Positions 18,707 through 30,583 are shown, counted from the stretch's first letter. The stretch is DNA of 64,000 bases from Robiginitomaculum sp. (GCA_021776615.1 JAJFFO010000013.1:62001-126000); one strand, 5' to 3'. Notes: generated from the letters alone by a model not told the origin. A program made the numbers and translations.

Positions 18707-19246
18707 CTAGAGTTGCCGTGCTCGCCATTCTTCGGCGCTTTGCCCCCAAAGATTAATTTGCATTGGTCCAAAGCCGGCCAATTCATCAGCCTGGCCGACA
18801 ATGTGACTGCCAAGTGCCTTTGCCAAAGCTGCCGACCCGGTGTTTTCCGGATCGATGACATGAATCACCTTCTCCCACCCCAATGTGTCAAAAGCAAAGC
18901 CCAACGCCGCCTCTGCCGCTTCTTTGCCATAACCTTTGCGCCAATGTTCGGCGGCGATGGCCCAACCGACTTCCTGGCCCGGCCACCCTTCGGGGAAATG
19001 AGGGCCAATACTGCCAACCCATGCCCCGGTATGTTTTTCATAAACAAAGAAAAACCCATAGCCGCGCAACACCCACATCCCAATAAGGCCGGCAAAAGAA
19101 CGCCACGCCATTGGCCGGTCCTTCACCCCGCCAATATGGCGCGCCGCTTCTTCATCGGCATAGAGGCGCGCATAACCATCAAAACCCTCTTCCGAAGGGG
19201 GTCGCAGGATCAGGCGTTCAGTTTCTAAGGTTGGGCCAATTTGCAT
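18707..19246 (-). CDS. GNAT-family N-acetyltransferase (RimJ/RimL type)
   Basis: A 179 aa acetyltransferase. LETERLILRPPSEEGFDGYARLY is the typical start of the RimJ/RimL (Acetyltransf_3) subfamily. The acetyl-CoA-binding stretch GWAIAAEHWRKGYGKEAAEA holds the Q/RxxGxG/A-like loop, and LGWEKVIHVIDPENTGSAAL is the conserved C-terminal strand-helix. Acceptor unknown; ribosomal proteins and small amines are both possible. It stands alone and is divergent from the next gene. Confidence 0.88.
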   Translation of the reverse strand: MQIGPTLETERLILRPPSEEGFDGYARLYADEEAARHIGGVKDRPMAWRSFAGLIGMWVLRGYGFFFVYEKHTGAWVGSIGPHFPEGWPGQEVGWAIAAEHWRKGYGKEAAEAALGFAFDTLGWEKVIHVIDPENTGSAALAKALGSHIVGQADELAGFGPMQINLWGQSAEEWRARQL

Positions 19247-19469
19247 GATGATGCTCGCTGCATATTCGAGATAAGAAGCGGGCGTTATAGAATTTTACCT
19301 TCCCAATTCCTAGCCCTCCTCGCGTCATCCTGCGGGCATAACCTGCCCGTGTTGTTTTTTAGGTTTTGTTCATTGCCCGGTGTTAGGAATATTACTATTA
19401 GCAAGAACGGTCCAACGCTTGCGGCACGTAAATTTAGGGAAATTCGGCGGGCCAAATTAGGGGAAACCG

Positions 19470-20180
19470 GTGACAAAATCAAAGCTTCAACATGATGGCG
19501 CACCGCAGGGTTTTCACAACAATGCGAATTTCACCGAAGCGCTATTCTCTTCCATTAAACTGCTTGCCCGCGCTGCGGCCTACGCTTTCGCCATTGGTCT
19601 TGCACTTATTTTATTTGGGCAATTGAGTCAGGCTTTGCAATTAGACCATAATGAAGGCTTGCTTGAGTGGCTCCAATTTGCCTTGATCGTAGGCGGGGCG
19701 GCGCTTTTATCCATGCGGCAAGACCCGAGACGGCGTTGGCTGAGATATCTGGTCGTCGGCGGCCTATTTATATTAGCGATGGAAGAGATTGACTGGGCGC
19801 AACCCTATTTGGGCTATACCCCCCTCTCCATTCTCGCCGATAACAATAAATATGGCGAAATGGCCTTACATAACGCCTTTGGCATGGAAGAATATTTGCG
19901 CACCTTGGTGCTGCTGTGCCTGATGGCAGGTGGTGGAGTTTTGTTGATCCAGGTCGCCCTAAAACGCGGCCTTACGGGCCTTATCAATTATGCACAAAAT
20001 AAATTATTATGGCCGGGCGCCTTATTTGCTGCGGGTATCATTACCATGCTTGCCGGTCGGCTTCTCCATCCCGGTGAATTCTTCAGCTTTGATGAACTCG
20101 GCGAATTGGCGATTTACGCTGGAGTGATTTGGTTCACCCTGTCGCGGCCACTCGACATTCTTAACCCGCGCGGCGACTAG
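19470..20180 (+). CDS. Hypothetical inner-membrane protein with five to six helices
   Basis: A 236 aa protein of no family I recognise. Hydrophobic segments lie near residues 33-55, 68-82, 93-106, 139-160, 180-200 and 212-228. Between helices 3 and 4 is an acidic, aromatic motif, FILAMEEIDWAQPYLGYTP, with a conserved-looking EEIDW that could be functional. The start is GTG with AGGGG 6 nt upstream; no ATG suits. It is divergent from the GNAT gene. Confidence 0.7.
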   Translation: MTKSKLQHDGAPQGFHNNANFTEALFSSIKLLARAAAYAFAIGLALILFGQLSQALQLDHNEGLLEWLQFALIVGGAALLSMRQDPRRRWLRYLVVGGLFILAMEEIDWAQPYLGYTPLSILADNNKYGEMALHNAFGMEEYLRTLVLLCLMAGGGVLLIQVALKRGLTGLINYAQNKLLWPGALFAAGIITMLAGRLLHPGEFFSFDELGELAIYAGVIWFTLSRPLDILNPRGD

Positions 20181-20281
20181 GCTCAGAGCCTAACCCTCGA
20201 TTTGTGGGAATGTTCACGCAATTGGCAGGTTTTCGCCCTCAGTCCGTGCCTTGCCATGCCCCATTGCCTCCGTCAGCATAG

Positions 20282-22423
<2,142 letters not shown>

Positions 22424-22664
22424 TCGCTAACACTCAATATCCGGATGTTGGGCATCATTATGCTTGGCCATCAAAGCGGTGAGGCAATAGCAGCGCTCCG
22501 AAAATTCCGATAAATCTTGATCGTTTAGACAAGTTAGATTAATTCTGAATATTAGACTGGGACGTGACGCTATAGAATAACAACACAGCGTCGCGATGAG
22601 GGACGGCATAAATTATTGAAACACATACCTTTTGACCGTCTGGACATCGACAAAGGGGATTAAA

Positions 22665-25124
22665 ATGAATCAGTACGCACCAAAGGCCCAATCCGTGGCC
22701 ACGAAGCGATCAAGCCATAAAGCCTGCTTGTTTGGCGGCGCCGCATTGCTTGGTTTATGCGCCGGTCTGGCAGTGCCGAATGTGGCACTGGCGCAGCAAT
22801 CCGGTGCAAGTGTTACTGATCAAATTGTTGTCACCGCGCAAAAACGCGACCAGTCCATTCAGGATGTCGGCATCGCCATTAGCGCCTATAGCGGCGAGCA
22901 ATTGGAGAAGCTCGGTGTCGAAACCAGCATTGAGATCATCAACTTCACCCCCGGTGTTTCCATGGCTGGCGACATTGGTGGTCAGCGCGCGCTGTTTAAC
23001 ATACGCGGCGTGGTGCAAAACGATTTTGCCGACCTCGCCGAAGCGCCCGTTGCGGTTTATGTGGACGACGGGTATCTGGCCAGCACTCAGGCGCAAACCT
23101 TTGGCCTTTACGATATTGACCGCGTTGAAGTTCTTAAAGGCCCGCAAGGCACCCTGTTTGGACGCAATGCCACGGGCGGCCTCGTCCATTCGCTGACCAA
23201 GCGCCCAACCCAGGAATTTGAAGGTTATGGCAAATTAAGCGGCGGCTCCTACAACCATGTGCGCGCCGAAGGCGCGGTTAGCGGCCCGCTGGCCGAGAAA
23301 GTCGCTGGCCGGATCTCGGTGCTATACAATAATTTTGGCGAAATTCTGGACAATGTTCACCCGGGCACCGACGCCCAGGGACGCACCGGGACCCCCGGCG
23401 GCGGGCAAGATGGGTATAATGACGACACCTTCGCCATCCGCGGCCAGTTGCTTTTTGATTTCAACGACAACGTAAATCTTTTGGTCATCGGCAATTATGC
23501 GGACACCACCAAAAGTGAAGGCCCATATCAAGGGATTGGCAGCATTCCGGTTCTGGACGCGCAAGGCCGCCATATCAACACCTTGCGGGCGCAAGATACG
23601 ACCAGCAATTGCGAAGCCATCGCCGCCGGCACCAATAATTGTATCAACCTGTTTGCCGACGGCGATACTGACGGCATACGCCCATTGGTCGGCGGCGATT
23701 TGTTTGGCAATGTCGACCCTGATGGCCATGGCAATAAGGTCGATAAGGACTTTGCCTTTGACGATGAAAACAAAATTCGCTCCCGGGGCCTTGCTGGCAA
23801 GCTGACCTGGGATGCCGATTGGGGCACGCTGACATCAATTACAGATTATAAACATTTTTACCGCTCGATTACACTGGATTCGGACCAATCAGCCACGCCG
23901 TTGGCCTTGTTCCAATCCGATGGCGAGATCGATCAATTCAGTCAGGAAATCCGGCTGAACGGCAAAACCGAAAATAGTGATTGGGTGGCGGGGGTTTATT
24001 ATTTAAGCGTCGACACCGACATGACCCAAGGACTTTCCTACCCTACCAACTCGCCGTTTCTGGTGGGGTTCCCACAGATTGTTTTTGGTCTCGTCGGTGT
24101 GGTATTTGACCCGTTTGAAGACAACACCACCGCCAAATTGCGCACGGATTCCTATTCCGCTTTTGGCCAATTTGACTTCCACCTTTCCGATAATTGGACA
24201 CTGGTCACCGGCCTGCGCGGGATCATTGAAGAAAAAAAATACAACCAGACCATTGGCGAATTTGCCAATACGGACGACCGCTTGGTTGAAACAAATGTTT
24301 CAACCGGCTTTGTCCCCCGCGCGCCGTTTGCCGACAATACAAGCGATTTTTTATGGTCAGGAAAAGCCCAATTGGAATACGCGCCAGACGCCAATCATCT
24401 TTATTATTTCGGCGTCAATCGCGGTGTGAAAGCCGGTAGTTTTAATGGCAAATTATTTGATGGCGTCACCCTGACCGATGCGCAAATCCCGTATAAGGAA
24501 GAAGTGCTTTATTCCTATGAAGCTGGCTTTAAATCGACCTTTGGCGGCGGCGCGACGCGGCTAAATGGCTCGGTCTTCTACTATGACTATAATGATTATC
24601 AGGCATTTACCTGGTCGAGCAATTCCGGCTTTGTGACCAATAATGATGCCACCTATAAGGGCGCGGAGTTAGAACTTTTAACCTCGCCTGCCGATGGTCT
24701 CGATATCATTGCCAACGTCGCCTATATCGACGCCACGGTAAAAGATCTGGAATTTGCACCCGGCCTTACCAAAGATGTCACCCCGTCTTTCACCCCGGAG
24801 TTTAAGACGGCGGGTACGGTGCGTTATTCCTGGCCGGCATTTAATGGTCATTTAGCGGCGCAAACCACAGCGAGTTACCAGTCTTCGGTGTTTCATAATA
24901 TGCGCAATTTCACCGCCCACCGCTTTGGCGGCTGGGCCGAAGTCAATGCGCAATTGAGCTGGGAATCGGACGATGGCAATTGGCTGGCTTCGGTTTCGGT
25001 CGACAATATTTTTGACTCGCGCCACGGGGTTATTGGTTTCGACGTGTCTTCCTTTGGCGGCTACACGCAAGAATCCTATGCGCGCCCACGCTGGACCAGC
25101 GTCAGCATTAAGAGAAGTTTTTAG
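22665..25124 (+). CDS. TonB-dependent outer-membrane receptor
   Basis: An 819 aa outer-membrane beta-barrel receptor. The signal peptide ends in NVALA. A TonB-box-like segment DQIVVTAQKR follows. The plug domain runs to about residue 165 (VEVLKGPQGTLFGRNATGG), and the barrel ends in SIKRSF with the terminal Phe expected for BAM insertion. It resembles the large receptor class of Caulobacterales and sphingomonads that import siderophores, vitamins or oligosaccharides; the ligand is not predictable here. AAAGGGG precedes the ATG. The 240 nt upstream (22424-22664) has no gene; a 6-bp inverted repeat GACGCT/AGCGTC lies near 22570-22596. Confidence 0.92.
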   Translation: MNQYAPKAQSVATKRSSHKACLFGGAALLGLCAGLAVPNVALAQQSGASVTDQIVVTAQKRDQSIQDVGIAISAYSGEQLEKLGVETSIEIINFTPGVSMAGDIGGQRALFNIRGVVQNDFADLAEAPVAVYVDDGYLASTQAQTFGLYDIDRVEVLKGPQGTLFGRNATGGLVHSLTKRPTQEFEGYGKLSGGSYNHVRAEGAVSGPLAEKVAGRISVLYNNFGEILDNVHPGTDAQGRTGTPGGGQDGYNDDTFAIRGQLLFDFNDNVNLLVIGNYADTTKSEGPYQGIGSIPVLDAQGRHINTLRAQDTTSNCEAIAAGTNNCINLFADGDTDGIRPLVGGDLFGNVDPDGHGNKVDKDFAFDDENKIRSRGLAGKLTWDADWGTLTSITDYKHFYRSITLDSDQSATPLALFQSDGEIDQFSQEIRLNGKTENSDWVAGVYYLSVDTDMTQGLSYPTNSPFLVGFPQIVFGLVGVVFDPFEDNTTAKLRTDSYSAFGQFDFHLSDNWTLVTGLRGIIEEKKYNQTIGEFANTDDRLVETNVSTGFVPRAPFADNTSDFLWSGKAQLEYAPDANHLYYFGVNRGVKAGSFNGKLFDGVTLTDAQIPYKEEVLYSYEAGFKSTFGGGATRLNGSVFYYDYNDYQAFTWSSNSGFVTNNDATYKGAELELLTSPADGLDIIANVAYIDATVKDLEFAPGLTKDVTPSFTPEFKTAGTVRYSWPAFNGHLAAQTTASYQSSVFHNMRNFTAHRFGGWAEVNAQLSWESDDGNWLASVSVDNIFDSRHGVIGFDVSSFGGYTQESYARPRWTSVSIKRSF

Positions 25125-25139
25125 ACAATTCAAATCGCT

Positions 25140-25592
25140 TCAGCCGGGCTTCATTTGCACCAGATAAAGCCCGGCAAAAAGCAATACGACACCAGCAGCC
25201 CGCGACAGGTCAAATTGGTGTTGCGGTAATCCGGCAACGCCAAAATGATCGACGATAATCGAGACTAATGTCTGGCCCACGAATATGGCAAAGATGACGT
25301 TTGTTGCGCCAATTTTGGGCATCAGCACTAAAACCGTGGTGACATAGATAACGCCTAAAAGCCCGCCAATAAAAAAATAGGGTGGTAGCGGTTTGAGCAT
25401 AGTGATGGACGGCAAAGCAACGCCGCGCGCGGCCATGATGATAAGCAACGCAATCAGCGCTACAGCAAAGGAAATGAAGCTGGCTTGAAGCGGGTGTTGC
25501 AACGCCAAAGACAGGCGCGCATTGATGATTCCCTGAACCGTCAAAAACCCACCGACCACAATGGCCATAATAAGAAAAAGGTAATTTAGCAT
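25140..25592 (-). CDS. YdcZ-type (DUF606) small DMT transporter
   Basis: A 150 aa membrane protein with five predicted helices. The duplicated-half EamA-like family DUF606/YdcZ is recognised from AIVVGGFLTVQGIINARLS, FIGGLLGVIYVTTVLVLMPK and FVGQTLVSIIVDHFG. Half-size members dimerise to form a drug/metabolite transporter; the substrate is unknown. AAGGCG lies 7 nt before the ATG. It converges with the TonB receptor (15 nt between stops), and a 26-bp palindrome lies upstream. Confidence 0.85.
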   Translation of the reverse strand: MLNYLFLIMAIVVGGFLTVQGIINARLSLALQHPLQASFISFAVALIALLIIMAARGVALPSITMLKPLPPYFFIGGLLGVIYVTTVLVLMPKIGATNVIFAIFVGQTLVSIIVDHFGVAGLPQHQFDLSRAAGVVLLFAGLYLVQMKPG

Positions 25593-25634
25593 CGTTTTCG
25601 CCTTCGCTAAGCCTTGGCATAAACCCGTTTAACC

Positions 25635-25660
25635 AACTGAATTTACGCATAAATTCAGTT
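25635..25660. promoter_or_regulatory. 26-bp near-perfect palindrome with 11-bp arms
   Basis: The arms AACTGAATTTA (25635-25645) and TAAATTCAGTT (25650-25660) are exact reverse complements around a CGCA centre. It lies 43 nt upstream of the YdcZ gene and about 180 nt upstream of rutR, in their shared divergent region. There is no T-run, so it reads better as an operator than as a terminator. The regulator is unknown. Confidence 0.55.
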
Positions 25661-25801
25661 CACGAAACAGTAATTACGCCCTAACAATTCCCCGCAAAAA
25701 CAACGCAGTGGAGTGGGTGTTTCGAGCCTAGCAAATGCGTATGCTATGAGGAATGTCAAGCTTCATGAAATTAAAACAAGTTTGGTGAAGGCTGGCACGA
25801 G

Positions 25802-25843
25802 ATGAAAACGAAACTTAATTTTGCAGGCTCTAACACCCTATGA
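25802..25843 (+). CDS. Possible 13-codon leader ORF overlapping rutR start
   Basis: ATG-initiated frame encoding MKTKLNFAGSNTL, ending in a TGA that overlaps the rutR ATG (ATGA). GAAGG lies about 10 nt upstream, whereas the rutR ATG itself has no good ribosome site. This arrangement would couple rutR translation to reading of the leader. It may be chance. Confidence 0.35.
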   Translation: MKTKLNFAGSNTL

Positions 25844-26496
25844 CCAATGCATCTACAGCCATGGCGAGGAAGACGAATAGCAAGCGCGGTATTCGCGAAT
25901 CAAACGAGCTATTAATTCTGGAAGCGGCCGAGCAAGTCTTCGCTGAATCCGGTTTTAAAGGCGCCACCACCGACGCTATCGCCAGACAAGCGGGCGTACC
26001 AAAAGCCAATTTGCATTATTACTTTTCCACCAAAGAGATTTTATATAATCGCGTGATGGAAGATGTGTGTTCCCATTGGCTGGCAGCGGCGCAGTCCTTT
26101 GATAAAACAGACGACCCGAGTACCGCGCTTCGCGGCTACATCAGCGCGAAAATGGAGCAGGCGCGCAAGCGCCCCTATGGTTCGCGCGTGTGGGCCATGG
26201 AGGTATTGCGCGGCGCCCCGGCGATTAACAGCTATCTGCATACGGTATTGAAACCCTGGTATGAGGAACGCACGAAAAAGCTGAATGGGTGGATTGAAGC
26301 GGGCAAAATGGATCCGGTAGATCCGCAGGCGCTATTCTTTATGATCTGGGCAACCACACAGCATTATGCCGACTTCGCGCATCAAATTAGCGTACTCAAT
26401 GAGGACAATAACTTGTCCGACACGCAATATGCCCGCGCCACCGAACAAGTATGCCAAATCATCCTCAAGGGCGTTGGTTTGAAGCAACAATCATAA
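25840..26496 (+). CDS. rutR: TetR-family regulator, RutR type
   Basis: A 218 aa repressor with an N-terminal TetR helix-turn-helix (ATTDAIARQAGVPKANLHYY) and a C-terminal ligand domain of the RutR kind (KRPYGSRVWAMEVLRGAP, KMDPVDPQALFFMIWATTQH). RutR of E. coli binds uracil or thymine and controls pyrimidine use. Here it precedes a reductive pyrimidine-degradation operon, and a textbook RutR operator lies 3 nt after its stop codon, which makes the assignment strong. A shorter start at MARKTNSK is possible, but neither has a clear ribosome site. Confidence 0.92.
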   Translation: MTNASTAMARKTNSKRGIRESNELLILEAAEQVFAESGFKGATTDAIARQAGVPKANLHYYFSTKEILYNRVMEDVCSHWLAAAQSFDKTDDPSTALRGYISAKMEQARKRPYGSRVWAMEVLRGAPAINSYLHTVLKPWYEERTKKLNGWIEAGKMDPVDPQALFFMIWATTQHYADFAHQISVLNEDNNLSDTQYARATEQVCQIILKGVGLKQQS

Positions 26497-26498
26497 AC

Positions 26499-26513
26499 TT
26501 GACCATTTGGTCA
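26499..26513. promoter_or_regulatory. RutR operator TTGACCATTTGGTCA
   Basis: Perfect inverted repeat TGACCA-TT-TGGTCA, matching the established E. coli RutR consensus TTGACCANNTGGTCAA in all but the last base. It sits between rutR and preT, about 110 nt upstream of the preT ATG. A further TTGACC at 26522-26527 could be a half-site or a -35 box. Expected effect: repression of the catabolic operon until pyrimidine binds RutR. Confidence 0.9.
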
Positions 26514-26624
26514 GAAAACTCTTGACCTCCTTTACAATATTGCTGATGATGCTTTTGTGCCCGCAAAGCACATTGGATAATCCACCCGGATCAACCGGGA
26601 TATTGTAGGGGAAAGAGCACGCGA

Positions 26625-27965
26625 ATGGGCGAGCATCCACAGATTAGCAAAACCGGTGAAAATCTCACCCGCGACGAAATTGCGGCCAATTTTGACGATT
26701 TGCATCCGCCATTAAATTTGGCGCAAGTGCGCGTACAATCAAGCCGGTGCCTGTTTTGCCATGACGCCCCCTGTGTTACGGCCTGCCCAACCTCCATCGA
26801 TATTCCCAAATTCATTCGCCAGATTGCCACCGAGAATGTCACCGGCGCGGCACGGACAATTTTGAGCGCCAATATTATGGGCGGTACCTGCGCGCGCGCC
26901 TGCCCCACCGAAATTCTTTGCGAACAAAAATGTGTGCTCAATGTTGGCGAAGATGAGCCAATTGAAATTGGCGCTTTGCAACGCCATGCCGTGGATCATT
27001 TCATGGCCGAAGGTCGCGCCCATCCATTTGTGCGCGCCGCGGCCACGGGCAAAAAAATTGCCATTCTCGGCGCTGGTCCGGCAGGTCTTGCCTGCGCCCA
27101 CGCCTTGGCGATATTGGGCCATGATGTGGAGATTTTCGAGGCCAGGAAAAAGCCCGGGGGCTTAAATGAATACGGGCTTGCCGCCTATAAAATGGCCAAT
27201 GATTTTGCTGCGCAGGAAACCGCCTTCATTCTCGAAATTGGCGGAATAACCATCCACTACGAAAAAGCATTAGGGCGGGACGTTACGCTTGGCGATTTGC
27301 GCGCGCAGTTTGACGCGGTGTTTATTGGCCATGGCCTTGGCCACTCCAACCAATTGGGGATTGACGGCGAAGATCAAGATGGCGTCCTTGATGCCTTGGA
27401 ATTCATTGCCCAATTGCGCCAAACCGACGACAAATCCAAGATCAAAATCGGTCAGAACATCATTGTAATCGGCGGTGGCAATACCGCTATTGATGCGGCG
27501 GTTCAGGCCAAGCGCCTTGGTGCCAATCATGTCGCCCTGGTTTATCGGCGCGGCGCATCGCAAATGGGCGCTACCGACTGGGAGCAGGATCTGGCGCGCA
27601 TAAATGGCGTTGCCGTGCATTTATGGGCGAAACCATTGCGCCTCAATGGCGAGGGACAGGTGCAATCCGTTACCTTTGAAACCACACGCCTTGAAAACGG
27701 CAAGCTTGTCGGCACCGGCAACACCCATGAGGCACAAGCCGACATGGTTCTTAAGGCGGTTGGACAGTTTTTGGATGATGACGCGCTGGGCGGTCTTCAG
27801 ACTGAGCGCGGCAAAATCCTGGTCGATCAATACGGGCAGACCTCCTTGCCCGGCACCTTTGCCGGAGGCGATTGCATTGCCTCCGGTGAAGACCTTACCG
27901 TACAAGCCGTCGAAGATGGCAAAGTGGCCGCTGCTGGCATCCACGCCTTTTTGGGAGGCAAATAA
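26625..27965 (+). CDS. preT: NAD-dependent dihydropyrimidine dehydrogenase, subunit PreT
   Basis: A 446 aa flavin/iron-sulfur subunit that passes electrons from NADH to PreA for reduction of uracil or thymine to the 5,6-dihydro form. The N-terminal cysteine clusters RCLFCHDAPCVTACP and GGTCARACPTEILCEQKC ligate two 4Fe-4S centres. The FAD-binding motif is AILGAGPAGLACAHAL and the NAD-binding motif is IIVIGGGNTAIDAA. It matches the N-terminal half of eukaryotic DPYD. The preA ATG follows its stop after 1 nt. AGGGGAAAG precedes the ATG. Confidence 0.94.
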   Translation: MGEHPQISKTGENLTRDEIAANFDDLHPPLNLAQVRVQSSRCLFCHDAPCVTACPTSIDIPKFIRQIATENVTGAARTILSANIMGGTCARACPTEILCEQKCVLNVGEDEPIEIGALQRHAVDHFMAEGRAHPFVRAAATGKKIAILGAGPAGLACAHALAILGHDVEIFEARKKPGGLNEYGLAAYKMANDFAAQETAFILEIGGITIHYEKALGRDVTLGDLRAQFDAVFIGHGLGHSNQLGIDGEDQDGVLDALEFIAQLRQTDDKSKIKIGQNIIVIGGGNTAIDAAVQAKRLGANHVALVYRRGASQMGATDWEQDLARINGVAVHLWAKPLRLNGEGQVQSVTFETTRLENGKLVGTGNTHEAQADMVLKAVGQFLDDDALGGLQTERGKILVDQYGQTSLPGTFAGGDCIASGEDLTVQAVEDGKVAAAGIHAFLGGK

Positions 27966-27966
27966 T

Positions 27967-29241
27967 ATGGCTGATCTGGGCTGCGCTATTGCTGGCATTG
28001 AAAGCATCAACCCGTTTTGGCTGGCCTCGGCACCGCCAACCGACAAACAATACAATGTCGAACGCGCCTTTAAAGCGGGCTGGGGCGGCGTGGTCTGGAA
28101 AACCCTTGGCCTCAACCCCCCCGTGATCAATGTCACCAGCCGCTATGGTGTACACAAGGACACGGCGCGCGGTATTTTGGGGATCAATAATATTGAGCTG
28201 ATTTCCGACCGGGCGCTCGAAGTAAACCTTCGCGAAATCGAACAGGTACGCAAAAACTATCCTGATCGCATTGTCATTGGCTCGATGATGGCCCCGGTCG
28301 AAGAAGAGTTATGGAAAGAACTGGCCATCAAAATTGCCAATGCTGGCGTGCACGGGATTGAGCTTAATCTTGGTTGCCCCCACGGCATGTGCGAGCGCGG
28401 CATGGGTTCGGCCATCGGTCAGGTGCCGCAAATGGTTGAGGACACCACACGCTGGGTGCGCGAAGTGGTAGACATTCCGGTGTTCACCAAGCTGACCCCC
28501 AACACCACGGACATATTATTGCCCGCCGAAGCGGCCATGGCTGGCGGTGCTCATGCGGTATCGCTAATAAACACGGTAAATTCGATCATCGGGATTGATC
28601 TCGATGCCATGGCCCCAAACCCGCTGCTCGACGGTAAAGGTACCCATGGCGGCTATTGCGGCAGTGCGGTTAAGCCCATCGCCTTGCACATGGTGGCCGA
28701 GATTGCCCGTAATCCGGCTACCAAAGATCTCGACATTTCGGCTATTGGTGGCATTACCACTTGGCGCGATGCAGCCGAATTTATCGCCCTTGGGGCCGAG
28801 GCTTTACAGGTATGCACCGCCGCCATGCTGTACGGGTTTCGCATTATCGAAGACCTTAATGACGGTTTGAGCGATTTCATGGATGAGAAGGGCTATCGCT
28901 CTATTGAGGATTTTTGCGGTCTTGCTGTGGCCAACACGGTGAACTGGAACGATCTGAACATGAATTACGATCTCAAGGCCAGCATCGACAAAGATACATG
29001 CATTGAGTGCGGGCGTTGCCATATTGCCTGCGAAGACACCTCGCATCAGGCCATTCTCATGGAAGCCAATGCGGCAGGCGGCCGTGACTTCACTGTGGTA
29101 GACGCAGAGTGCGTTGGCTGTAATCTGTGCCAACATGTTTGCCCGGTACCTGAGTGCATTACCATGAACCCAGTTGAAAACAATCTGCCGCATTTAACGT
29201 GGCCGGAGCACCCCAAGAACACTTTACAAACCACGGAGTAA
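27967..29241 (+). CDS. preA: NAD-dependent dihydropyrimidine dehydrogenase, subunit PreA
   Basis: A 424 aa catalytic subunit: an FMN-binding dihydroorotate-dehydrogenase-like barrel (GVHGIELNLGCPHGMCERGMG, with the loop Cys) followed by two C-terminal 4Fe-4S ferredoxin motifs (CIECGRCHIAC and CVGCNLCQHVCPVPEC). The start at MADLGCAI has GGGAGGC upstream. A longer in-frame extension lies inside preT and is rejected. It forms the PreTA complex, the first step of the reductive pathway. Confidence 0.95.
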   Translation: MADLGCAIAGIESINPFWLASAPPTDKQYNVERAFKAGWGGVVWKTLGLNPPVINVTSRYGVHKDTARGILGINNIELISDRALEVNLREIEQVRKNYPDRIVIGSMMAPVEEELWKELAIKIANAGVHGIELNLGCPHGMCERGMGSAIGQVPQMVEDTTRWVREVVDIPVFTKLTPNTTDILLPAEAAMAGGAHAVSLINTVNSIIGIDLDAMAPNPLLDGKGTHGGYCGSAVKPIALHMVAEIARNPATKDLDISAIGGITTWRDAAEFIALGAEALQVCTAAMLYGFRIIEDLNDGLSDFMDEKGYRSIEDFCGLAVANTVNWNDLNMNYDLKASIDKDTCIECGRCHIACEDTSHQAILMEANAAGGRDFTVVDAECVGCNLCQHVCPVPECITMNPVENNLPHLTWPEHPKNTLQTTE

Positions 29242-29245
29242 GCCG

Positions 29246-30574
29246 ATGAACATTCATACCCCCCCTATGCCAAACGACCTTGAAGCCTATTGGATGCCAT
29301 TCACCCCAAACCGGGCATTTAAGAAAAATCCACGCATGTTTGTTGCCGCAGAAGGCATGTATTACACCACCGATAACGGCAGTAAAGTGATGGACGGCAT
29401 TGCCGGATTGTGGTGTTGCAATGCAGGCCATAAACGCCCGCGCATTGTCAAAGCCGTCCAGCAGCAAGTCGAGCAAATGGACTATTGCCCGGCTTTCCAA
29501 ATCGGCCATTCAAAAGCGTTCGAGCTTGCCAATCGGTTGACCGGTCTTCTGCCGGACAATCTGAACCATGCATTTTTTGTCAATTCCGGTTCAGAGAGCG
29601 CCGAGACCGCCTTAAAAATTGCCATCGCCTACCATCGTTGCCGCGGTGAAGGGCATCGCACCCGCCTGATTGGCCGCGAAAAGGGCTATCACGGGGTGAA
29701 TTTCGGCGGCATGGCGGTCGGTGGCATGACCGCCAACCGTAAAATGTTTGGCTCTTTGGTCAGTGGCGTTGACCATTTGCGCCACACCCATGGCATTGAA
29801 GCCAACCGGTTCTCCAAAGGCCAGCCCGAACATGGCGTCGAGTTTGCCGACGATCTGGAACGGTTATGCGAATTGCATGACCCCTCCACCATCGCCGCCG
29901 TAATTGTCGAGCCTGTCGCCGCATCCGCCGGGGTGATCATGCCACCAAAAGGCTATCTGGAACGCCTGCGCGAAATCACCAAAAAGCACGGCATATTGCT
30001 GATCTGGGATGAGGTGGTTACCGGCTTTGGGCGCATGGGCAAACCTTTTGCCACGGAATATTTTGGTATTGAGCCAGATATTCTCTGCTCCGCCAAAGCC
30101 ATTGCCAATGGCGTCATTCCCATGGGCGCGACATTTGTGCAAGACCATGTTTATGACGCCTTTATGCAGGGGCCGGAAGGCGCAATAGAGCTGTTCCACG
30201 GCTATACCTATTCGGCCAACCCGATGGCCTGCGCCGCCGCATTGGCGACATTGGATACCCATGAAGAAGAAGGCCTGTTCACCCGCGGCACTGAGTTGTG
30301 GTCGTATTGGGAAGATGCGGTGCACTCTCTCAAAGGCCTGCCGCATGTTGTGGACATTCGCAATATGGGCCTAATTGGCGCGGTGGAGCTGGAAAGCATA
30401 CCCGGTGCTGTGACCAAAAGGGCGACAGAAGCTTTTTTGAAAGCCTATGAAAAAGGCCTGCTGATCCGCACCACTGGCGATATTATTGCCTTCTCTCCGC
30501 CGCTCATCATTGAAAAATCGCATATTGATTTCATGTTTGAAACCATGCGCGATGTGCTCAAAACCATAGATTAG
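29246..30574 (+). CDS. Class III aminotransferase, probable beta-alanine--pyruvate transaminase
   Basis: A 442 aa PLP enzyme of the omega-amino-acid transaminase group. It has NAFFVNSGSESAETALKIAI-type motifs, the PLP-stacking IWDEVVTGFGRMG, and the PLP lysine in ILCSAKAIANGVIP. Context assigns the job: removing the amino group of beta-alanine (from uracil) or 3-aminoisobutyrate (from thymine) to give the semialdehyde used by the next gene. It lies 4 nt after preA. Whether pyruvate or 2-oxoglutarate is the acceptor is not visible. Confidence 0.88.
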   Translation: MNIHTPPMPNDLEAYWMPFTPNRAFKKNPRMFVAAEGMYYTTDNGSKVMDGIAGLWCCNAGHKRPRIVKAVQQQVEQMDYCPAFQIGHSKAFELANRLTGLLPDNLNHAFFVNSGSESAETALKIAIAYHRCRGEGHRTRLIGREKGYHGVNFGGMAVGGMTANRKMFGSLVSGVDHLRHTHGIEANRFSKGQPEHGVEFADDLERLCELHDPSTIAAVIVEPVAASAGVIMPPKGYLERLREITKKHGILLIWDEVVTGFGRMGKPFATEYFGIEPDILCSAKAIANGVIPMGATFVQDHVYDAFMQGPEGAIELFHGYTYSANPMACAAALATLDTHEEEGLFTRGTELWSYWEDAVHSLKGLPHVVDIRNMGLIGAVELESIPGAVTKRATEAFLKAYEKGLLIRTTGDIIAFSPPLIIEKSHIDFMFETMRDVLKTID

Positions 30575-30583
30575 GACATTTTC

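Noticed and set aside
22427-22609. 60-aa minus-strand frame between ligA and the TonB receptor
   Set aside because: No ribosome site and no recognisable domain; left as intergenic.
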